Shown one piece after another: positions 24,768-37,900 of a stretch of 64,000 nt of DNA (position 1 is its first letter; each line of letters starts with the position of its first letter). The stretch spans positions 496,001 to 560,000 of the forward strand of contig OU612067.1 in assembly GCA_914767715.1 (NCBI GenBank). Reading direction: 5' to 3'. Under the pieces are notes generated by a model, which made no database searches, had not been told where the DNA came from, and worked only from the letters and a program-made list of their open reading frames with translations. The DNA comes from Membranipora membranacea (Eukaryota; Bryozoa; Gymnolaemata; Cheilostomatida; Membraniporidae). The position numbers were made by a program, and so were the translations under genes.

Positions 24768-27700
24768 TCACACAATCTTACTGCTCCCCTTCGTGGATTT
24801 GCATTTCATGATGATGGCGTATAATAGAAGACATACAGTAAAAAGCCCACCGAGGACGACTCCGATAAGGAGACCAGTCATAACTTTACTCGCTTCTTCT
24901 CGAGTCATAGACAGCATTCCTGACATGTACTCTCCTGTAATATAGTGTGGGAAGGTCAAGGATAAACACAGATACACAAAATTACTCTACATCAGGTACA
25001 AGCAATACTTATATAGTTAACTACCAACTTTCTGATGAAAATATATATGTAACCTGAATGACAGGCTGTGAATAATTACAACCAAACTTTGGTGCTCTTA
25101 TTCTCCCGAAATGTTACCATTGAAGTAATCAATAAAAAAACAATTTCATTGAAGCGAGGTATTTATCATTGTTGAGATTGTATTTTACCTTTGACCCCTT
25201 CACACAGAGTGTCATTAAATGGAGTGATAGCTGTGTGAATAACAGCAGCATCAACAGCTGACCACAATCTCTGTACGTCATTCAGAGGCAGCATTCCCTT
25301 CTCAAATCCTCCGTCCTTTAGTACTGTATATGTCTGATTACGAGGGTATGTGAACGGCTCATAATCTACTCCTGGATTACTGTTTAATAAAGTTAGAAAA
25401 GAAATGAATGTAAGAGAGGACAACTTGATACTTTCACATAAAACACTCAAGAAACTATTATCATCTTTTTCGATATTTGTTGTTTCACATACCTATATAG
25501 ATAAATACGCATCCTAAGGAAGTCGAATGTGACCGCTGAATGAATCGCAAAAGAAACTGTGGCCTAGCCGTCTTAGATTGTACACCAACTCAAGGATTTC
25601 ATGGAGTGCTAAAGGCTGCAAAATGTTTTGTATTTCATTTCCCCCGCCGGGGGGCCGTTGGGCGAGGGTCAAAAGTCTGGGGGGGGGGGGCTCAGACTAG
25701 TATTTCATATGACATGCATAATTATTGACATAAAAGAGTTTTCCTTATGACTGATTACAGGCCTAAACTACTGCTCTCACACAGGCAAACGTGGGCTTAT
25801 TGAATTGTGTTTAGCTAATAACTAACAATATGAGGGTGCAATCTCAGCGTTGTCACCTAATGGGCAAATAATTTGCACAAACTAATCGTCAAAATCAGGA
25901 TATAGTCCAGTGGCAGCCTATACAAAATGTGGCTAGAAATGGAACTTCATTTAGGATTTTGGGTGGATAGGGTTTGACAACTGTTTCTGGTAGAGCTTTT
26001 CATGCTGATCGCAATGGTGATATTGTACCTTATACTAAGTTGCACGATAAGCGGCTAATTGCCAAAAACGCTGTCGGCAAAATGGAAAGTGATTTAAAAA
26101 CGATGATATGGTTTCAAAACATCAAAAATCTGAGAGAGCATGTCATAAATAATTGATGTACAAGTTTTCACGGGACTGCTGTTATAAATAGCCGAGATGC
26201 ACTACCCCCTTATATCACCTGTATATAACCATCATTAAAACGAAAGCACTTTTTCAGTTTTGCTGCCGAATCGACCAATGGCTTTTGACGTTCTTAGAGA
26301 TCTGATATTCTTTGGTGGATTTGTAGTGACAAAGCCACCTACTAGGTTACAATTCTAACATGAAAGCCTAGTTATCTTTGAGCTATACGGATAATCAATA
26401 AGCACACATTTGCCTAAATGGCAGCAGCAGTTGTAACCAGGTAGTGTTAAAACCATGTCTTACCCATCTCTAGCAAAGCTAGCCAACTGATTCATCATTT
26501 GACGTGATATATTCTTCTCCTCCTGAGTCCATCTCAGAAATATGTTTCTTTGAGCATCTAAACCTGCAACATACGTTGGAAAAGAAAGAATGATATCACT
26601 TCCTTGGACCACTGTGGGAAATGCTGCTGGCTGGTTCAATAATTAGCCAATCGAATGTAATTAGATTGGGACATGATGTCATATCATATCGTACCATGCC
26701 GGTGAGATGGTTGAAGGATAAACACAGCTATGGTTACTTAGCTTTTTTTGGAATAAATATACAAACCCCAGCCAAATGTGTATTGTACATCATCAATATG
26801 ATTAGCTCCAGTTTTCAACCACTCCGGACCACTGTATATGAATGCTGGCTTTTTGTTTTTCAGGGTGAACTGGTAGGCGTATGTTTGTACAGAATTTTCG
26901 CTCAGATCAGCATGGAGCTGCAGATGCTGAACAGTCGGTAGCTTCAGACCGATATCTCCTAATAAATAGTGAGAGGTAAGATACAATTATAGGAGGTCGT
27001 TAGGATGGTAGTTTGATCTTGTCAAGTGAGAAGTCATGGTAAGGTGAAGACAGTCACATGATCCAAGGTCAGTAGGTTTGCCAAGTCAGGCACTCATTGG
27101 ATAAAGTCAGGTCCTAGATTGTAGCTGGGCTTGTGGCCTGCTCTTCATAAGCATCAACTGATCTATAGTGTTAAGACCAGGATCTACGGGTGGTGTATGC
27201 CCGAATCAGTAATGTGACTTATTACCATGCTCAGTAAATTTACCCTCGCTAATGTGATTAGAAAATTACACACTCTCAGAATGTTTAAAAACATAACCCA
27301 CCTGCTATGTTTGTATACACCTCAACTCTACGATCTGCAGTCGACCTGCCATCACTATTCAGTGCTTGAGGAGTTTTCATGTAGTAGTCTGAGAACATAT
27401 TCACAGCCAGCTCCTCTACGTATCGATTACCTCCGTACATATAGAATGGGAAATTGCGCAGCGCGGCTTTCAGAGCCTCAGCTGATGTGCCGTTCTCAAG
27501 AGTGTCCTCGCCTGTCAGTTCATTATGTGCTGATTTCAGACGAGAAGCATACAGCCTTCCTTCTTGGTTATTCCAGCCGCTCATCAAATCATACTTTGCA
27601 AAGTCGCCCACCCTGGCTCTAACTGCCTCTTTACCGTACGACGTGTAGTCGGCTAAAACTTCACCTAAATCGTGTGGGAGAAAATCTCCATCTACTATTG

Positions 27701-29123
27701 GGTAGAAAGGTGCCGGTCTGCTAATCTCACCAACAGCCATCATGAGGTCTTTGAGTGGCTTTTCCCTCATACATTCGAGTAATGTGCTGGTAATGCTGCA
27801 TTTCAGATAGTCTGTGACCTTTTTGGTTACTGGCATAGGGTCTCGATTAAGGTACGTTACTGACAATGCGGACCCACTTTGAGTGATCACACGCTGGAAA
27901 AGGTTGATGTTGTTTCGGGGAGAAAACATCTGGAATGAGACTGACTTTCCACCAGCAGATTCGCCAAAGAGGGTAATCTTAGAAGGATCTCCTCCGAATG
28001 CCTCTATATTCTCTTTGACCCACTCGATAGCAAACTTCTGATCCCACAATCCATAGTTTCCAGGAGAGGTTGTATTACCAGTAGAGAAGAAGCCGAGGAT
28101 ATTCAGTCTGTAGTTAATGGCCACTACAACTACATCTTCTTGAGAAGCGAGCTGCCGGCAGTCGTATTCTGATGCTGAGCCGAACACGAAGCCACCTCCG
28201 TGTATCCAGATCATCACATCCTGCGAACAAAAAACAGCACCTTCAGCTCACAGCAAACCTCCATAGACACAAGCTGACAATGTGACAAGTTATTTGCAGA
28301 CGTGAGGTTAATTTATCATTTCAATAATGCCAGAACATGTTTGATACTTCTGGAGGTGGAGTGAGATCGTTAGAGTTGGTCTGACATCAAGTTAGTGCCG
28401 GGTTTTATTTTCACCATCAGACATAATTATGCAACCAGACAGCATCATAATCATAATCATTATGATAGGAAATGTAGAGATGAGAAATGTAACGTTACCT
28501 TATTGTACTTACCCTTTTTGTGGCAGCATTCTGTGTTGGAGAGTAAATATTTAGATGAAGACAATCTTCATCACCGATGACGGCCCCGCTCATGGGGCTA
28601 TGCTGTGGACATTTTCTGGACTCGTTGGCGTGATAGACATCATTGAGACGATCCAAAGGTTGAGGTTTACTGAACCTTAATTCTCCTACAGGAGGACTGG
28701 CATAAGGTATACCTGAAACGAAATTTAGATAGCATTCAAACTCTAAGGATCCACTGCGTTCGGCTGCAGCTAGAGTTCATTAGGTCAATTCTAAGTACAG
28801 ACAGCATTAAGTGATGGAAAGTCACATTTGAGGGAAATTAAGAGGTTCCCCCCCCCCGCGAGTGACGGTTAGTGTTTAACTGCAACCCCTAGTCCCAATG
28901 AATGTGCACCTAAATTAATAATGGTTGTCATCACTGACGATAGCAAATAACTCAAAATCACGTCGAACCAATGTACAAGTTACTTACCCATGAAGATAGT
29001 TAAATTCAGGTTGTCATCATCAATTCCAGAGAAAACACCTCTAGTCGTGTTTACATTAGAGCAGCTGCTCATAGCCAGATAGCAGACAGCTGTCAAAACT
29101 ATAAAATATGCTGAGAGGGTCAT
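24768..29123 (-). CDS. Cholinesterase/carboxylesterase-like membrane-anchored enzyme C
   Basis: Exons in transcript order: 29123-28988, 28712-28513, 28220-27302, 26958-26767, 26563-26464, 25379-25189, 24934-24768; total 1905 nt, 634 aa, phases consistent. Architecture equals gene B: signal peptide (MTLSAYFIVLTAVCYL), GIPYASPPVG, EDCLHLNI, IHGGGF oxyanion motif, FGESAGG (Ser about 200), acidic residue in GWNNQEG, histidine in GANHIDDVQY, and a C-terminal membrane helix with tail MKCKSTKGSS. An active extracellular membrane-tethered esterase is predicted; substrate unknown. It differs from B by six extra nucleotides in exon 2 and three in exon 5. Even intron segments (for example near 28748 and 23388) are almost identical to B, showing recent duplication. 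A foldback element of about 680 bp sits in one of its introns. Confidence 0.92.
25765..26448. mobile_element. Non-autonomous DNA transposon with terminal inverted repeats
   Basis: The left end (CTACTGCTCTCACACAGGCA, then GTGGGCTTATTGAATT) is mirrored at the right end (reverse complement CTGCTGCTGCCATTTAGGCA, then TGTGCTTATTGATT). The interior shares blocks such as GAGCATGTCATAAATA and TTATATCACCTGTATATAAC with the element at 35857-36980. No transposase frame is visible. It lies in the intron between exons 5 and 6 of gene C; the matching intron of B lacks it. Confidence 0.65.
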
Positions 29124-29503
29124 GGTGAAGATACAAGTGTAAGGAACCGTCTGACAAGACTGTAACTTAATGGTTTCGTAACAAAAAGTCACGTGAGTCA
29201 ACAGGTTTGGCAAAGTTTGTTTTGTAGATTAACAACTAGACTAACACTAGACTAAAGCTATTACAAAGGGATTAAGCGAAATGTTTGCATTAAGTTGAAA
29301 TTTTGTCAACGGCGGGCAAATAAGCTCAGTTTCTTAATGTTTTAATATTTGGACAAAATCCACAGCATCAAATGATAACAAGCTTGTTTGCTAAGATTTT
29401 TTATCCTCAATCACTCTTATAGCTAATCGACAGTCTGCTTCTACCTTTAGCTGCTTTCTATCATGCTATCAAATAGTAGGAATGCTATTAATGGGTTAAT
29501 TAA

Positions 29504-29880
29504 AGGGCAACCAGGGTTTCAAAGAACTTTTCATTGGCCCTCATCGATTAATAGCAGATTGCACCTTCTGCAGAGGGAGAAAGACAAAATCTAATTCGGA
29601 TGGTTATTCAGCCAGAATTCTTCTGAAACATTTCATCCATCAGGTACTCAAACTCAGCTAAAATAGAATACCACATAGCAGTTTCCTGTTCCTGTTATTA
29701 TTTAGCCTGTGCTCTATCATCATTACAGCAATGTCTTGGAACCTCCCCTAAACCGAAGTGTTACCCAGCTTAGAGTCAGCAACTAGTTTGAGTTTTGCAT
29801 CGCGTAATGCACAAAGCTGATGCTGCCTAGCACATTATTTACTACCCATTAATGCATTGCTGCGAAACCTTGGTTGCCCT
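29504..29880. mobile_element. 377-bp MITE with TTAA target duplication
   Basis: The ends are AGGGCAACCAGGGTTTC and, inverted, AGGGCAACCAAGGTTTC (16 of 17 match). TTAA flanks both sides (29500-29503 and 29881-29884), as made by piggyBac-type insertion. The homologous upstream region of gene B (near 23870-23920) lacks it, so it inserted after the B/C duplication or was lost from B. No coding capacity. Confidence 0.82.
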
Positions 29881-30664
29881 TTAAGCTTATCTTTGTGACA
29901 CTGGAGCCAGCCATGGACTAGTAAGATGAGATTTACTATCCTCAGAGCGAGCAAGATAACTCAGTACACTAAACTGATAACATTACGCAACGTGCATCTA
30001 CAATATGCCTGGAGATATGGCTGGAGATATGGCTACATGGCTGCTAAGATTGGAGTATCGGTTAAATCACTTATAAATCATACTGAATGATGATTGGAAC
30101 CATAGAGTTATAATAAGCTTGGCATTATATGATCACTCTATGGATAGAACAGCTCTGTCATGAACCAGGCATGGATGACATGGCCAGTTATCAATAGTCA
30201 GCAGTGCCTAGTCTGGTACTCAACATGTCTGTCAGCGTATGACTTCTGTAGCATTGTGAGGACTAGGCGGGGGGGGGGGGGCTCAAATCAGACACGGCAA
30301 GGAAAAACTAAAGATTTCCTTACAAGGGTGCGCTTCATCGTTTGTTACAAATAATTCGAATTTGTCTGTAAACTGAAAAAAAACATCATGATAATAGCGT
30401 GTATTATAACAGTAAGTACATGGAGCGCAGGAACCCTTGACTCCTGCAACACAAATCGGCTGACAGTCATGAGAAGAATTAAAACAAGTACTATACTATG
30501 TATTTATTGAACATATCCCCTGTATTATAAAAATACAATCAGTACTTGTAATTCAGGAGGCGAAAAGAAAGTTGATACAAATAATATATTCTCAAATACA
30601 GAACATAGTAGATCAGTTCGATGATTGTGAAATATTGACAGAAAAAAACAATGGGAAGTAATAT

Positions 30665-30694
30665 CACATAGTAAGGATATATCCTTACTATGTG
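30665..30694. repeat. Perfect 30-bp palindrome
   Basis: CACATAGTAAGGATA followed directly by its exact reverse complement. The core AGTAAGGATATATCC also appears at about 1188-1209 and, imperfectly, at 60731-60763. Confidence 0.85.
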
Positions 30695-31986
30695 GTAATA
30701 TCATGGGAATGTGATGAACAAGGGAATCATAAACAGAGAGAGAGAGGTAGTAGTAGTACCTTGGACAGGAAAAAAAACAATAATCGATACAAGCCTCTTA
30801 AACTGAGCAAAAAATTAATTGGGTGATGTCAGTGCCCCCTCTCCCTCCCCCCCCCCCCCGCAATAAATAAGGTACTAAAACCTGCCATTGATAAGCCTCT
30901 AATCAAAATAGATATAAGTTATGATAAAGATTAGGACTGCAAAAAACATGACATAACCAATCTATAGTATTTCCGAAATTAGAAATTAAATGAATGAAAG
31001 GTTTGTGCTTTACCAAGTCCAAACTGTAATTTGAAAAAAAAATTAGGATTTACATAAATAAACCTGTTATTATGCCCTAAAAGCCTGACCTGAACTGTGA
31101 ATACGCCCTCATGTGTAATGTATCCTGTGTATTTCTACATATTATCATTAATATCCAAAAAAACTAACCAGTTCTCTTAGAAAACGTTACCTGGATGCCT
31201 CTATATTTTCTCATGACATCTGACATAAAAGTGACCTTGAGGAAAGCTTAGTTCCAAAGCATGAGATTGAAATTATCGGAATTCAAAGAGATTAATGACT
31301 TCTAAAATCAAATGCATATACCATAGGTAAGGCAATCAAGGCGCGGAGACAATTTTTAAAATTTTTGCTAATTAATTTACTGTAGAGTTTTGGTTATTTT
31401 ATTTTCCTCCTATAGAGCAGAATAAGCCTGTATAATGTGACTTCGCACATTAATGAACACCTGTATATCTAATGACACTTAACTGACAGTCTTGCCTTAT
31501 AGCCGCCGTCCTCCTTACTGTGATTTCAGTTACTGATACAGTTGTGATGATTGTGATTCTTACTGATTGTCGTACGGACTAAACTTGTCATTTGGTATTC
31601 TGAGAAATAAAAATCTTTCGAGGGGCCAGTGTAATTTGGAAAGTCTGAATTTTGAATCTAGATCAGTGTGATCGATGAATATTGGCTAAGGATTGGCTAA
31701 GAGAGGCTAAGGGTAAGGCGATCTTGTGCAGCGTGAGTATCTGTAGCAAAACAAAATTTAAGACAAGATATGAGGCGGTCAGTAAAGATTGGGTAAGCTG
31801 CTGAGCTCTGATTGGATGAACTGCTGGGCTCTGATTGGATGAGCTATTGTGCTCTGATATCTAACATCGTGCTCTAAGTCTGTGTAATACATACAATAAA
31901 TGAAGGGTATACCAAAGATAATTCTCGTCATTGCTATTGTGGGCAGAGGCAGTTGTTGGTAGTCGATAACCTTGTTGTGAATTTTA

Positions 31987-34900
31987 TCACCGTATCACCT
32001 TGGTATCAAGAGACCAGGAAGCCTTAATTGTAGCCATAGAACCAAACACTGTGAGTATGACCATCATAGTGAACATCTGTGTCCACCCGTAAGCGTTAGA
32101 GATCCAGGCTATGACCGGTCCTTCTATCACTGTGCCCACACTGCCAAACCCTACAATAAAACACAGAGCATGAAGTGAACGGCTACATTCTGTTATTTTT
32201 TATGGAATTCTAATACCTGAAGGAATTTGAAGGAAATGTTGACTCAAGCAATGAACTTGACTCAAGTCTATAATGGTGTCAGATATTAATTCCCCTCCTT
32301 TTTCTTCTGGTTAAAGACAAAGATCGTATATTGATGATAACAGTAATATTGTAATATGTAACACGCCCGTGATTGTAGGAATAGTGAAATGCTAAGTACT
32401 CTAGAGGAGAAAATTAATGTTAGCTAGAGTTAAGTTTAGCTAGTTTGGGGTGAATAAACAAGAGCTAGTACATAGATTTGGCTAGCTAAGCCTAAAGTAA
32501 AGATGATGAGAAAATGTTAACTAGCGCTAAATTTAGCATTTAAAGCCTGTGCTAAGTGGCAAGCTTTTCTGCTTAGAGTATGTAGATAATGATATGTGAT
32601 CATAGAAATACATATTAGGTTTGTGGTTGAGCGATGCTCAGAGCACTGAACTCTAGTCAATACGCGGAACATACCAGGAACACGTAAGAGGACCAAGGAG
32701 TTAGGACTTACCATTCACTATACCAGTCACAGCCGATCCACAGTTACGATCGTTCTGCTGCCCGATCTTGTTTGGAATGGCAGCTCCTGTGTAAAATACG
32801 ATACAATACGTGATACGCTGACCAAGATTACTCACTGATCTTAGAAAACAACAGTTGGACTGGTTCACTGAAATTACTAGCATTGGACAAAGTACTTTTA
32901 GGTCATGTTGAGTCTCATTATACAGTGTGATATTTATGAGTTGCGCTTATTTTTTATATTCTTGTGGTGCTGCCACATGACAATACTTAATACAAAACTA
33001 TTTCATTTTTGACTTCATTTATCACAGTACAGTCAGAAATTACAAGGAAATAAAGAAATCACCTAGAATAGTATCAGGTCCACAGTTAAAGGCGCCGGCC
33101 AACAGCATAAAGAGGGAGTTACAGAAATAACCCCAACCGGAGGTAAGCTGGAAGAGAACCAGGGATATAGCACTGAGTATGACTGTCACTGTTACACCGA
33201 CAAGTGGGCGTGATGAGCTGTACCTGGTAATATAATATATATAGAGTGTAATATTAGAGAGGAAGAGGAGGGGTCAGGGAATCAGGGAGAGGTTCGATTC
33301 GGAGCTCTGATATCAATTTATACCCACAACTATTACATAACTTTTACCTGACCTGATATCGTTAGTTACTTATTTCGATAAGGGTTAATAACAAAATGTA
33401 CTCTCCTCTGGTTACCAGCATATGCTTAGACAGGAATATTCCTATTTAAGTGCGCCAGAACATAAACGATAATAAACCACTTCTCTTAGATATAAAAGAC
33501 TTGATGACCAGAAGAACCAGCCCCCCCCCCCCCCTCCCCACCCAGGACACGGAGGAAAATGGGAGTTAAATGTCAGCTGTTGATTGAGTCAAGGGAAACT
33601 TAATTTGCTAGGTCAAAGAATGGATACTGTTTGTGTATTCGATGATACCTGTGTAGATTATGTTGTCTACAGGTATCAACCACTGAACTTCCTCTTCAGA
33701 GAGTTATCATTCTCACTAAGAATCTTCATCAATTATATTTAATAAATTAATTAGAAAATTGTGTAAAATATTTTATTTTTCTGGTCAGTTGAAAGTTCTG
33801 TGCATGAATTAATGAGTACATGACTAATATAGCATCAATGTCGCAATATTAGAAATCTTAGATGTGGAAAACAAGCTTATATTTAAGTTTGGTTGACAAT
33901 TGTCAGTCTATGTCTGCAGAATGTCTTTTTGTAATTGAATAGTAACTAATATACATTGTGACTGTATTTTGTAAGTTGCTCACCATCGACTGACCCCGAC
34001 ACACCAATCAAAGTCTCATACCGTTTGTCCTTTATTTACTAAATAATAGAAGCTCTCAGTGTAGATACCTAAGATATAAATCTCAGACTAACCTGTCTAA
34101 TATAAGACCGAGAGCAGCGCTGCCGACTACACCTCCTATCTCAAACATGGTGGAGAATAAACCCGCTTCTGTTACTTCATATGATAGCTACAAATACAGA
34201 AACATTCATACCATTATACTATCTGTCTGACAGCTAGCAACATTCATACCATTATACTATCTCTGTCATCAGCTAGTAACATTCATACCATTATACACTC
34301 TCTGTCATTAGCTAGCGACTTTAGATACAACACAGACTTGGTCAAAGAGCATCAGCTCATAGCATCTTCATGCAGAATTTTGCTGACCTTCTTGAAATAG
34401 CATATACACACTTAAACACATGTATCCATACACAGTCACATATAAACTCACATGTGTATACACATTACACATGTATACACATATACATATATAACATAGT
34501 AACCTGTTTTTCGAGGAACATGGGTAGCCACATGTACATACAGTATCGAACAAGCTTTAGACAAAACACCGATATAGAGATTTCAACAACGCCCCTACAA
34601 AATAAACCAGCGTATTGACATGAGGGATGAGCCTTCCCTAACTGTGTAACATGAGTAAGCCATGTACGTGTATCTATCATATATCATATATATAACAAAG
34701 CTGTGTTTGTTACACTGTTATGCTGTTACTCATCTCTCAGCAAAAATACTATTAGTGCCCAGCCACAAGCACCATCTTACCAGATTTAAGTTATGAAGAA
34801 AGGTTAGAGTTTTAGAATTTTCACCAAAAATAAACAAGACCCAAAAATGTGGCAAACTACTTTAAATGAACTTTTAATCAATGCTACTCCTAGTCATTCC

Positions 34901-37900
34901 ATTACCGATGTCTGTAAGCACTTTTACATCACCACCATCATATCAGATACTAAAACTTACGGCAATCTGGCTAATACCCAAAGGCTTGGCTTAGCTTCCA
35001 CTTGTCCTTCCTTTTCAGAGGAGCCTTTTTTTTCTGTCAAACATAAAAAGAAAAGGTCATCACATAAGGGGAAGCCCATAACCAAATAGGGACAGAAATT
35101 TAAATTTTTTATTAGTTTACTCCATCCACAGCTTCTTACCGATATCTAGATGAGGTTCCTCTTCTACTTCTCTCTGTTCTTTATACCCACAAAAACACAG
35201 GAGTGCGATCGTAATCTGTAATAAAAAGGCAGAATTGCGACTTATAAAAACACAGAATTGCGCCTGTTATAAAACACAGAATTGCGCCTGTTATAAAACA
35301 CAGAAGTTTGATCGTCACCCGGAACAAAAAACACAGAAGTTGTGCGTAACCCTGATATATGATCTGATCTGATAGGAATCCTTATCACAGGTTATACACT
35401 TACTCTGTAATAGTGGGAAGGAGTGTAAATGTTAAGTTTTGTGATGGTATCATGATTATCGCTTATTGCGGAGTGTTGCTGGCCATGTGCAAAGACAACA
35501 ATTTGTTATCCGCAGACATGTGTATCAGATTAGTACACAGCCAACATGGAGTGAGACTCAGAGTAATAACTTGTCAACCGTCACCACCATGCACCAGCAT
35601 ATCTATACCATAGTCAGACTTACCACAATTATAGATGGAATGTAGTGTACTCCTCTCCATCCGTATAGAGAATTTAGATGAACCTAAAACAGGTCAAGCC
35701 ATTCTAATCAGAATAGCTTTTAAAATTATTCAAGGACAAAGAATGATAGTTATTATTTTCAGACATTATGATGCGCCTGGAAAACTAACTGTTGAGAACC
35801 AATCACTTAATAAATAATGTCTGAATAAATAATGAGTATCTATACCATCATTATTAGGCGATGAGCCAAGGCAATTTATCTTGCAGTTTGGTAGCCATTG
35901 TCATTCTTTGGCAAAATAAATAGCTCTTGAGGTAAAGTGATACAGTAGAATCCAAATCTGAGAGTTAGGATGGGAAAAATATTGCACATAGCCAAAATAT
36001 AGGCCGCATATTGGCCGCATATAGGCCGCATATTGGCCCCATATAGGCCGCATATTGCCAAAAACACTCCCAGTAAAAGGGAAAGTGATCAAAAAATGAT
36101 GCTACGGCTCAAAACATCCAAAATCTGAAAGAGCATGTCATAATTAGTGGATCTACAACTTTACATGGGTCTCCTATCATAAACAGCCGAAATGCGGCCA
36201 ACAACGCTTGCAATACCCCTCATATCACTTGTGTATAACTATCATTAAAGTGAAACCCCTTTTTTCAATTTTGCTTCTGCCTAAAAAACAGGCTTCGAAT
36301 GTTCGTACTGATCTGATTTTTTATGGTGATATTGTATTGACCCTCCCATCGCATAACACCAGTGTTCAATGCTCTGAGTATGTTTTTTTTTCTAATAGTG
36401 CGTATTTTTAGGTTTCCTTTATAGTGTAATAAAAATCGTCTTTCTAAGTTCATATAGCGTATAGAGCAAAAATTAACTCCTTGTAGTATCATCAAAAAGG
36501 TGCGTAATGCGGAAAAAAGTTTTTTTTTGTCATTGATGGAGTCAATAAAAAACCACCATAAAAAAATCAGATCGATCCGAACATTCGAAGTCAGTTTTCA
36601 AAGCCACTTTAAAATGGAAAAAGTAGGGTCCTTTCAATGATAGTGTTATACAGGTGATATAAGGGGATATTGCAACCGTTGTTGGCCACATCTCGGCTAT
36701 TTATGATAGGAGACCCATGTAAACTTGTAGATCCACTAATTATGACATGCTCTTTCACATTTTGGATGTTTTGAAATCATTGCATCACTTTTTTTATCAC
36801 TTTCCTTTTTTTTAATTACCATTTAAATCTCTCATAGAAGTGGGAAGCGAATCCATCCTAACACAACAGATTTGAATTCAGCAGGTCAGAATTAGTTGAG
36901 AACCTTCTAAGAATTCAAAAGACGAGCAATGGCTGAGACAGTTAAGAACTAGCAACATTTTTGTGCCTTGGCTCATAGCCTCTATGGTGTAGACTGCCAC
37001 TAATGCATTCCATGAAAGGCCATCAACTAACATTATGACCTGTGATGAGATACCATATGTAGCTCAGTGGATGTGGATATAATATACTCTGGAACTAGGC
37101 TAGATGGTTAGCTCAATGAACTCCCTCTTGGGAAGAGGGAGTTCATTGGTTAGCTAGCTTAGTTTAGCATTTAGGTGTCTTGTTGATGTCAGAGTTTGAT
37201 GTCAACTAAATACTTCCTAGCCACATATTTCACTATCTTAAGCCTGACTGGACGATGAACCAAAATAGTTTAACACCCATTAACATACATAAGTATATTA
37301 CATATGTTATGTTAGTACCAGGTTGTTTTAATTATCACAAATATGGGAGAATAGATCAAAGGGGTTGGAGTTTGAATCAATTTGAAAATTTGTTTGGTTG
37401 AGGTTTGACATTCTACATTTTGATGAAATTTAAATTTGATTAAGCTGACACTGGGGTCAGATGGGGACCCTGTCAGAGATAATCTGCTGCCTCTGGTTAA
37501 CACATCACACTGATATTTTTGAAAGGTGTAATTAATCAATCTGTTTTTCATTTCGGCATAAATATTTAGATGTAAACAAAATACGCATCATAATGTTGTT
37601 ACTGAAAACTTGACAGCCAACTGACAGCCCAATTTCATGATTCATGTTGTCGAAGAATATTCTGTTTTACTTATCAGATGAGGTCAATAACCCCACAATC
37701 ATATCATAACAACCCCCCTCCATACACAGTAGATTCTAAGGCTATGCCGCATTGCGCAATAAATTTCTTTCTTTTCCCTCTGACCAGGAAGTAAGAGTTA
37801 GCATATATAAGTTATTGTCTGATGTGACTCTGATGAGGAAACCAGAGACAGTAGGTATATATGGTATCTATCTTCACGGCAACAGGTAAACGATCATAGC

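Larger units (their letters stand above)
29124..31986. other. Upstream region of gene C and 3' flank of the SLC37-like gene
   Basis: No exon is supported. The part from about 29885 to 30930 is homologous to the upstream region of gene B. It contains the TTAA element at 29504-29880, a G run near 30269, a perfect palindrome at 30665-30694 and a C run near 30846. Sequence beyond 30930 has no recognised content. Confidence 0.45.

Noticed and set aside
34370-34680. Open frames on both strands rich in TH, IHT and MYMC
   Set aside because: They come from a CA/TG- and ACAT-rich simple-sequence region; the only real coding part is the SLC37-gene exon 34594-34504.
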